Shown here piece by piece: positions 1 to 5,230 of a stretch of 5,230 bases of DNA (position 1 is the stretch's first letter; every line of letters starts with the position of its first letter). The DNA comes from a bacterium. GTDB lineage: Bacteria; Omnitrophota; Gorgyraeia; Gygaellales; UBA12090. The notes below the pieces were generated by a model, which saw nothing but the letters and a program-made list of their open reading frames with translations, was not told where the DNA came from and ran no database searches. The translations under genes were made by a program, and so were the position numbers. The DNA lies in contig SCPY01000184.1 in assembly GCA_004299495.1 (NCBI GenBank), forward strand, positions 1 through 5,230, read 5' to 3'.

Positions 1-3000
1 AAACTATTTGCCTTGGAAGAGCGCCTTTCCGATATTAAGGTTTCTCATTACGGATACATAAATTATATAAAATACCTGGCCGAGAAACCGGCTAGGGCCT
101 TTTACCTGGCAGCCATAGGCGGATTTATCGGATTAACTTTTGCGGTAAGCTGGCCGTTGGTTGTTAAGGGAGCGGTGGTTGGCCTGCTCATTCCGCTTTT
201 ATATAAGGTAACCGAGGAATTCTTTGGCAGGGAGATAAAGCAGAATGTTTTAAAGGCAAGGGAAACCAAACAGTTATTGCAGGGCGATGAAAATCTTAGG
301 GAATTAACGCGCAAGTACGGAGCGGAGTTAGAAAAAGTATCAAAGCGTATAAAAATTGCCTATTATTTACCCAAAGCTATAGCCGTTTTCTTAAGGATAA
401 ACCTTCCGGTTCTTTCCGGCATATTTACCTTTGCCCGCTCCAGGCTTGCTATTGCTATTGTTTCGGGAATCGTCAGCCAGGCAGTACTGCCATTATTATT
501 CTTTCCTGAAACTGCCTCAAAGAGTGTATTAGAGTTTGCCGCTTTGGCTTCTTTGCTTATTCCTTACGCGAATGCCTTACATTTACCTCATACCATCTCC
601 GGCTTAATCGGAATAGCGATCTTGGTATTAGGCATTAAGATAACGGGAATAGGTGAATATAGAAACATAGCGCAGGATATATACGCCAAGAAAGAATTAG
701 GCTTAAAGGCATTTACCTTAGACGCGCTAGAGGGCCGGGATGGAGAAGATAAAAGAGAATTGGCTGCTTATTTGCGCGGCAGGCCCGGACAGCGCTATGC
801 TATGACCGGCAGATACTCTGTGCCATTTGCGGCCCAATTAAGATATTATCTGGCATTTGACTTGCTTGCTTTGGGTGTAATTTTGACTTCCTGGCTGTCG
901 CCTGTAGTTTTATTCTTGAATAGGCGTTATTTCGGCAATCCTTATATTGAAGTGTTATATAGAAACGCACGCTTCTACTCAAGTTTCGGCAATATGTCCA
1001 TCATCGGAGCGGAGATAGGCGCGGTAGTGGATTCAAGCTACGCTTTTTCACAGCATCCCGTTCTAGGATTAATCGGCGAGCCGATATACAGGGCGGTAGA
1101 GGCATTGGAATTAAAGGCATTGGGCTGGGGCCATCAGCTGATAGCTGTTACCGAACAGGAATTAGGCTTTTCTTTCTCTCAGGCCTTATATGAAGGGCTG
1201 GGCGGAAGCCAGGATATGGGCCGGTGGTGGCAGGAGGAGAGGCGCTTTGAAGGGCTTAGGGCCATGATTTCTCATAAGATGATTGAAGCGCTTTTTGGCC
1301 CGGCCAGCGCTGAAGCCGCTATGCCTCCTGAACCGGCTTCTGCATTGCCTCATCTTGTGCCGCCAATTGCCGGAGTTCTGAACGTTCCTGCCGGAGGGGA
1401 ATATGGCGCTGTAAGGGATAGGAATGGAAACGGTAAACATAACGATGAGCCGGGACATACGGGTGTTGACCTTTTGGGAACAAAGGGGATAACAGAAGTC
1501 CGTTCTATTCTGGGGGGAAAGGTAGTGCTTGCCGAAGAGCGAAAGGAAGGTTACGGCAATATTGTTGAGATTGAGCATTCAGGCGCTCAACCTCCTTACA
1601 GAACCCGCTACGCTCACCTTGAGCGTATCTATGCGAATAAGGGTGATTCTGTTTTCGCCGGCCAGCCAATTGGCACGGTTGGTAACAGCGGCAATGCCCA
1701 TCATACAGCCCCGCATCTGCATTTTGAGGTTTTGGTAAATGGCAAGCCGGTTGACCCGGCATCATATCTGTTCTCAGCGGGTCAGCCAGCCGCAAGCCAG
1801 TCAGGAGTAACTGAGGATAAAAAAGAAGCTGTAAAAGCCACTGAAGCCGCAAAAACACTCAACGCCGTTTCTCAAAGTATTGATTTACAAAAGCTCAATC
1901 CGGACAGGGCAAATGACTTTGCCGGACTGGTGAAAGCCGCAAGGGCCGCTTTCACCGAGGCGAAAGAGCTTGCAAAAAGCGGGTTGGATTATTTTACGTA
2001 CGCATATCAGGCCGCGAAAGAGGACCTTGAGATTAAGCAAATGTTCCTTCGGTTATCCGATGAGTTAGGCGCAGACCAGAGCAAAGGCCACTTTGCCTGG
2101 AACCCCTACTCTAAAGAAACCATCTGGTTTGCGCGCGAACAAGCGGTTTTTGACGGCATAGCGAATAAAGAAATAGTTGCAGAGATAAGCGGCAGGCGTT
2201 ACACAGGAAAATCCGCGGTAGAGCTGCTTAAGCGCGTTGACGCATACGGAAGAGGCGAATATAAATTCTGGAAGCAGGGCGCTGATGGCGCGGAGCAGGA
2301 ACTTCATACCTTAAAGCAAGTTGTGGCACAGGGGAAAATTATCTTCTTTAAGTTTAATGATCCTAACGTCTTGGCCCCGGAAAAGCTTAATTCTCTCAGC
2401 GAAGCGGAACTGCTTAGCTATTCAGGCGCGTTAAGAATGTATTATACTTCGGATTCGGAGAAGAAAGCAGAGATTAAAACTTTAAAAGACGCGCTTGCCG
2501 CTTTTAAGGGCGGCTCGATACAGGAAGTTACCGCAGGGGTGCTCTCCGCGCAAGATGCTCTCGTAGAAGCAAAAGAGGATTATGCCCGCTTGCAAAACTT
2601 ACTTAAGTTGATTGAGGCTTTAAAGCGCAAGCCGCATCTTCTGGCAAATCCGGATTATGAATCCAAGGGCGCGGTGGATAACCTTAAGCAGTGGCCGGGC
2701 GAGGATTTGGTAAAAGCCGTGAAAGAGGGAAAGCTTGAGATTGAATACGCGGATTTCGGAAAGAGGATTGCCCTGGGCAGCGGCTCTCCTGAGCCGGAGA
2801 TAAGAAAATTCCTCTTTAGCAAGCCCTATAAGGAAGGCGATTTTATTGCGCGCATAGACGGCGAGGAAACGGCCTTTATACAGCAGTTGGAAAACAAAGG
2901 ACAGGTGGCGCAATTTGACAGGCTTAGCGGAAGGCGCGTATGGCCGCAATATACCAAAGAGGGAATCCTGGCGCATTTTGACGATGGCAAATCTGAGATG

Positions 3001-5230
3001 CTGGCCGCCGGTGAAATCTCTACCTACGTCTTGCCTAAAGGAGTCAATGCCGCAAAGATTACTCATCTCGGAGAGGCAATCACCAAGGGCGGGCTTGAGC
3101 TTGTAAGCGGCGAAAGGGCGGCGTCCATAGAGAAGGATAATGCCCAGAGTTCCTTAGACAGCGCGAAGCGTTTTGAAGCTCTGGCAATGAAGCTGGCCTA
3201 TGCCACAGTGTTGGATGAGAATGGGCGCATCGTATATTATCTTGCCGGCAAGGAGCTTTTGGATAATGAGGGCAACTTTAAGGATGCCCGCCTGGCTTAT
3301 AACCGTCAGACAAAGGCCTTCAGGGTTATAGATGATAAAGCAAAGGCGCCTTCGCTCTCAAATCCCGATGAGGAGCTGCTTAGCAATTTAGAAGATGTTT
3401 CCAGAGTGGTCAAGGGAAGGGTTATCTATGGAGAAGAGGTGGTGGTTGCCCAGAAAGAGGGAAGCTATCAGTGGTATGCTAAGGCCACAGTTCCCCAAGG
3501 CGAACAGTTGGTTCTGGGAAAAGGAAAACTCGTGGGGATTGAGGTTGACACTGAATACCGGATAAATAAGGCCTACCAGACAACGGATGAGTTTGATCAG
3601 CAGAAGATTATCCATATGCGCACCCAGGACGGTAAATTCTATACCCAGGTAATCGGCCAGGACGACAATCTGCAGGGCCCGCTGGACAGGATAACCGGCA
3701 TTTATTCCGAAAGGTTCTATCCTTTACTGGTCAGCCCGGAAGTTATCCTGGAAACCTTAAAAGAGGCAGACGGAGACCTGGATGTAAATAAATATTTTAA
3801 AGCTAAAACAGCCGTGCTGGCTGTGGCAAGGGTTGTGGCTACAGTATCGCCTAACCTGTTCCCGCAGCTGCTCACCGCGGGGATGTTCCCGGTAATTACC
3901 GGGCCGTTAGGGCTTTTCTCGGCGATAAAGCATTACCTGGCGCTTGATGAATACGGCGCGATTATTAATGACACCGGAGCGGAAGGAATAATCGGATGGA
4001 GCGGCATCAATTTCATAAAGTCGCTTCTGGGAATCGGTTTCCTCGGCCATCATCGCATAAGCAACCTTAAGGAGCTTGCCACAGCGATTGAGGCATTGCG
4101 GGAGTTAGACAAAGACGCGTCTTTGATGGATAAATACGGCCTGGGACTGATAAACAAGGCAGAAAGCGCCCTGCTTAAAAAGATATTCGGCGCCTCAAAA
4201 GGAATGCAATATCTCGTTATTAACGACGGAAAAGACACCGGAGACTTGTTTGTCGCCGGAAGGCTCTCCGCGGAGATGCAGTTAGATAAGCTCTTTGATA
4301 TGTTTATCGGCGGCATCCACAATCTGAGGGGCGCTCAGGAAGGCTCGGTATACATTCTCACCAAAATTCCTATTCCGGGAGCGGAAGGGAAATATTTCAC
4401 GCTTAGCGAGTCCTGGAGCGGAAACCAATCCTTAGATTGGGCATACCAGAAGGCCGCGCAGGCAAAGGCGTCTCTTAACAGCAACAATCAATTTACCTAT
4501 GAGGAGAAAATAAGCCTGGATATAGACGGAAAGCCGTCTGAGCTTACGGTTATTCGCGAGGTAACCATAAAGCCGGGAGCAGAATCAGCTCAGAAGACAT
4601 ATGACATTTCCGGACAGCTTGCTCTCAACGCTCCCAAGATGGGAGAGGTTTACCGGCAGGCAGGCGTGATTATCCGCCGCGCGGACGGCACGGAAGAAAT
4701 AAGAAGCGGCAGAGAAGAGCTGGAAAAGGGAATCCTCAGCTTCAGCGAATTGCTCAAGAGTTATTCATCCGAAGAGTTGCAATTTAACCGCAGGTCTTTT
4801 AGCTTCGTTAATCCGCAGACAAAGGATAAAATCTCGTTTATTTTTGGAGAAGGCCGCGCCCTGGAAAGCCTGAAGCTTAAAGAAAAAGAGGCTGTGGAAG
4901 CCGTGACTATGCAGGAGCTGTATAAGAATGGTGGGGTAATCTGGTTAGACGCGCAAAGCGGAGAATCCTTTAAGTTTCTTACAAAAGAAGAAGGCAGAAT
5001 CCGCCTGAAAGAGGCGCTCAAAGAGATTGACGGCCTTGAGCTTATGGAGAAGAAGGCAATCAAAGACAATAAGTATGTGTATAAAACCAGGGTTAAAATA
5101 GACGGCCGGGAAAAAGAGGTTATTGAGGTGCTTTTCTTCAGCCGTAAAGACGCGCAAGATTCTCTGCAGAGAGCAGAGATAGACCTGGCCAGGGCGAATT
5201 ATCAGATTGAACATCTGGAGAGAATAGAGA
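1..5230 (+). CDS. Giant multidomain membrane protein with internal M23 peptidase, open at both ends (partial)
   Basis: Frame +1 is free of TAA, TAG and TGA for all 1,743 codons; base 5230 begins the next codon. The first in-frame ATG is at 802 (residue 268), inside the membrane region and with no ribosome binding site before it, so the real start lies upstream. The visible order is: membrane helices (33-306), unknown soluble stretch, Pro/Ala linker (434-460), M23 metallopeptidase (461-591), charged helical segment (600-692), long unrecognised alpha/beta region with diverged repeats, a second hydrophobic region (1270-1349), and more repeat-like sequence. Only the M23 domain is recognised. M23 enzymes cut peptide crossbridges or stems of peptidoglycan outside the cytoplasm, so I infer an envelope protein with cell-wall activity. 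Typical M23 proteins have a few hundred residues; this fragment alone is several times that. No operon partner or regulatory site is visible. Coding status is near certain; overall function is uncertain. Confidence 0.95.
97..918 (+). other. Multi-pass membrane region of the giant protein
   Basis: Residues 33-306 hold several hydrophobic stretches long enough to cross a membrane: about 33-55 (AFYLAAIGGFIGLTFAVSW and on), 52-68 (a shorter stretch that may pair with the first as a hairpin), 147-168, 176-194, 198-217 and 283-306. Positively charged residues sit at several edges (K29/R32, K69, R146/R148, K212, R308/R309), as is common for inner-membrane helices. A charged, probably helical loop (about 78-120, rich in K, E and R) separates the first pair from the next three. 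A further soluble loop (about 220-280) precedes the last helix. I do not recognise a transporter or enzyme family here. The simplest role is an anchor that places the downstream peptidase in the periplasm, but helix number and topology are not settled by eye. Confidence 0.7.
919..1299 (+). other. Soluble region of unknown function between membrane helices and linker
   Basis: Residues 307-433 follow the last early membrane helix and precede the Pro/Ala linker. The sequence is mixed, with aromatic and Gly-rich patches (Y310-F311, F325-Y326, W375-G376, W409-W410) and a charged stretch at about 411-420 (QEERRFEGLR). There is one mildly hydrophobic patch, about 332-343, too short and polar for a confident membrane helix. 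I recognise no family. It should lie on the same side of the membrane as the peptidase if 283-306 is the last helix before it. Confidence 0.5.
1300..1380 (+). other. Pro/Ala-rich linker before the peptidase domain
   Basis: Residues 434-460 are low in charge and rich in Pro and Ala (for example PASAEAAMPPEPASALPH), with seven or more prolines in 27 residues. Such segments usually act as flexible spacers between folded domains. This one sits directly before the M23 domain, which could let the peptidase reach the cell wall from its membrane anchor. Confidence 0.7.
1381..1773 (+). other. M23 (LytM/lysostaphin-type) zinc metallopeptidase domain
   Basis: Residues 461-591 carry the full M23 signature. 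HTGVD (486-490) supplies two zinc ligands, H486 and D490. YAHL (537-540) supplies the first catalytic histidine, H539. HLHFE (572-576) supplies catalytic H572 and the third zinc ligand H574. Fold-typical motifs are also present: GGKVVLAEE (505-513), GYGNIVEIEH (517-526), the G-D-x-V-x-x-G-Q-x-I-G turn (548-558), GNSGN (561-565) and PVDPASYL (583-590). Known M23 enzymes are peptidoglycan endopeptidases acting outside the cytoplasm. Nothing essential is missing, so the domain is probably active, unlike the degenerate M23 domains of EnvC/NlpD type. Odd points are the Asp/Asn/Gly loop before H486 and its position inside a giant chain rather than near the end of a small protein. Substrate bond cannot be told from sequence. 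Confidence 0.95.
1417..1449 (+). other. Asp/Asn/Gly loop resembling a calcium-binding loop, just before the zinc motif
   Basis: Residues 473-483 read DRNGNGKHNDE: D473, N475 and N477 at alternate positions followed by G478, then N481, D482 and E483. This matches the DxDxDG type of calcium loop with Asn at the second and third ligand positions. It lies three residues before zinc ligand H486, so a bound metal could brace the active-site entrance. The spacing of the last acidic ligand is not that of a canonical EF-hand, so metal binding is inference only. Confidence 0.4.
1798..2076 (+). other. Charged Ala/Lys/Glu-rich helical segment after the peptidase
   Basis: Residues 600-692 begin with a short polar linker (QSGVTEDKKE) and continue in Ala/Lys/Glu/Leu-rich sequence (for example LVKAARAAFTEAKELAKSG, 643-661, and AAKEDLEIKQMFLRLSDEL, 671-689). 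Apart from a proline in the NPD at 633-635, it lacks helix breakers, which suggests two long helices or a coiled-coil hairpin. It probably acts as a spacer or an oligomer interface between the M23 domain and the repeat-like region. Specific function is unknown. Confidence 0.55.
2155..2205 (+). repeat. Diverged protein repeat, copy 1 (SG strand motif)
   Basis: Residues 719-735 contain EIVAEISGRRYT. The hydrophobic strand followed by E-x-S-G-R-R and an aromatic-Thr pair resembles the same motif at 962-988 and 1638-1665. It is followed by a helix (about 738-747, SAVELLKRVD) and a strand ending in a Asp-Gly turn (D762-G763). Similarity is short, so homology is suggested, not shown. Confidence 0.35.
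2884..2964 (+). repeat. Diverged protein repeat, copy 2 (SG strand motif)
   Basis: Residues 962-988 follow the pattern Q-L-x(3)-G967-x-V969-x(3)-D973-x-x-S976-G977, ending in T985-K986-E987-x. It aligns with 1638-1665 with one single-residue gap after the SG pair, sharing the Gln, Leu, Gly, Val, Asp, Ser-Gly, Thr-Lys-Glu and final Gly. This is the best matching pair of the set. Confidence 0.5.
3064..3120 (+). repeat. Diverged protein repeat, copy 3 (SG strand motif, weaker)
   Basis: Residues 1022-1040 read as a helix ending in KGG (1029-1031), a strand LELV and then S1036-G1037-E-R. It lies 60 residues after copy 2, and a related helix-Gly-strand unit (902-917) lies 60 residues before copy 2. 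The Asp before Ser-Gly is lacking and the spacing is three residues shorter, so this copy is the weakest. Confidence 0.3.
3808..4047 (+). other. Second hydrophobic, possibly membrane-associated region
   Basis: Residues 1270-1349 are much more hydrophobic than their surroundings. Stretches at about 1270-1282 (TAVLAVARVVATV), 1286-1309 (FPQLLTAGMFPVITGPLGLF and on) and 1330-1349 (IIGWSGINFIKSLLGIGFLG) could be membrane helices or amphipathic helices lying on a membrane. Internal Pro, Gly, Arg and Lys residues make full spanning uncertain. If it does cross, the peptidase lies on a loop or segment between two membrane regions. Confidence 0.45.
4483..4569 (+). repeat. Duplicated beta module, first copy
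   Basis: Residues 1495-1523 read N-N-Q-F-T-Y (1495-1500), then a strand ending in I-D-G (1508-1510), then a second strand with VIREV (1517-1521). The same order appears at 1689-1713 (D-N-K-Y-V-Y, IDG, VIEV) with two short gaps. Both copies follow a Lys/Ala/Glu-rich helix, which strengthens the case for a duplicated unit of about 194 residues. Confidence 0.45.
4912..4995 (+). repeat. Diverged protein repeat, copy 4 (SG strand motif)
   Basis: Residues 1638-1665 show Q1638-E-L-x(3)-G1644-G-V1646-x(3)-D1650-x-x-S1653-G1654, then TKEEG at 1661-1665. It matches copy 2 at 962-988 with the same V-to-D and D-to-SG spacing. It is followed by a helix (1666-1680) and by the second strand pair described under the duplicated module. 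Confidence 0.5.
5065..5139 (+). repeat. Duplicated beta module, second copy
   Basis: Residues 1689-1713 repeat the pattern of 1495-1523: D-N-K-Y-V-Y, a strand ending in I1700-D-G1702, then VIEVLFF (1707-1713). The offset from the first copy is 194 residues, counted from Asn1496 to Asn1690. It is followed at once by the helix that begins KDAQDSLQRAE (1716-1726). Confidence 0.45.
5152..5229 (+). repeat. Ala-Gln-led charged helix, third occurrence (runs to window end)
   Basis: Residues 1718-1743 (AQDSLQRAEIDLARANYQ onward) resemble 850-877 (AQDALVEAKEDYARLQNL onward): AQD-x-L-x-x-A-x-x-D-x-A-R are shared. A weaker match begins at 1048 (AQSSLDSAKRFEAL). All are predicted charged helices. Low-complexity helices can look alike by chance, so shared origin is tentative. 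Confidence 0.4.

Larger units (their letters stand above)
2077..3807 (+). other. Large unrecognised alpha/beta region with diverged repeats
   Basis: Residues 693-1269 show no family I can name. The stretch alternates charged helices with short beta segments. A recurring pattern is a helix ending in Gly, a short hydrophobic strand, then Ser-Gly (see the repeat entries). Further strands of the G-x-V/I-x-Y/F type occur at 771-785 (VVAQGKIIFF), 904-916 (VKEGKLEIEY) and 1134-1143 (VVKGRVIYG). Several are preceded by NPD or a similar turn (633-635, 787-789, 883-885, 1121-1123). Helical pieces starting with Ala-Gln occur at 850 and 1048. I read this as a chain of small related modules that has diverged strongly, possibly structural or ligand-binding, but this is inference. 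Confidence 0.4.
4048..5230 (+). other. Unrecognised C-terminal part of the visible chain, continuing past the window
   Basis: Residues 1350-1743 start with helical sequence (about 1353-1398, Leu/Lys/Glu/Ala-rich), followed by alternating strands and helices. Recognisable pieces are the duplicated strand pair at 1495-1523 and 1689-1713, SG motif copy 4, an Asp-Gly turn at 1562-1563, and a final charged helix from 1717 to the window end. I recognise no enzyme motif. The reading frame is still open at the last base, so the protein continues. Confidence 0.45.

Noticed and set aside
802..804. The first in-frame ATG as the start of a separate, shorter gene.
   Set aside because: No purine-rich ribosome binding site precedes it, and the frame upstream is open and encodes plausible membrane helices, so it is an internal methionine.
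1186..1578. A 130-codon open frame on the minus strand.
   Set aside because: It lies opposite the linker and the M23 domain, whose plus-strand reading is certain. Its protein has no recognisable features.
2620..3066. A 148-codon open frame on the minus strand.
   Set aside because: It is antisense to the continuous plus-strand gene. The translation is rich in Arg and Leu with no motif, as expected of a shadow frame.
3763..3798. An EF-hand-like stretch, EADGDLDVNKYF (residues 1255-1266).
   Set aside because: The Gly at loop position 6 is Leu and the final acidic ligand is Phe, so calcium binding is not supported.
3808..3824. A perfect 6-bp inverted repeat, ACAGCC-GTGCT-GGCTGT, as a possible terminator or RNA hairpin.
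   Set aside because: It sits inside the open reading frame with no following T tract. A stem this short is expected by chance in 5 kb.
4761..5214. Two overlapping minus-strand open frames of about 90-100 codons, one Ser-rich.
   Set aside because: They overlap each other and the giant gene in other frames. The Ser/Leu bias mirrors Glu/Lys codons on the plus strand.

Overview
The whole window is the inside of one very large protein-coding gene. Reading frame +1 has no stop codon from the first base to the last (1,743 codons), and neither the true start nor the stop is present. I translated every codon by hand. The protein is chemically sensible along its length: membrane helices, one complete peptidase domain, coiled-coil stretches and beta-rich modules. 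Every other open frame is short and carries nothing recognisable, so I treat those as shadows. I see no intergenic space, RNA gene, promoter, ribosome binding site, terminator, CRISPR array or mobile element.

Layout, in residues of the visible fragment: 1-32 soluble lead-in; 33-306 a membrane region with about five or six hydrophobic helices, interrupted by a charged helical loop (about 78-120); 307-433 a soluble stretch of unknown function; 434-460 a Pro/Ala-rich linker; 461-591 an M23 (LytM/lysostaphin-type) zinc peptidase domain with all expected catalytic residues; about 600-692 a charged, Ala/Lys/Glu-rich helical segment; 693-1269 unrecognised alpha/beta sequence with short diverged repeats; 1270-1349 a second hydrophobic region; 1350-1743 more repeat-like alpha/beta sequence ending in a helical segment that runs off the window.

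The most likely reading is a giant envelope protein. It would be anchored in the inner membrane and carry a peptidoglycan-cutting peptidase in the periplasm, with long structural or adhesive modules. The M23 fold supports an extracytoplasmic site for the middle of the protein. The rest of this model is inference.

Organism: bacterial, moderate GC, with heavy use of ATA (Ile) and AGG/AGA (Arg) beside GCG and CGC. Uncultured bacteria such as Omnitrophota (former OP3) are known for extremely large genes, and the style of this sequence fits them. That assignment is a guess from codon style and gene size, not from a marker gene. Leucine codon choice changes markedly along the gene (TTA common early, rare late), which may mean the gene was assembled from parts of different origin.
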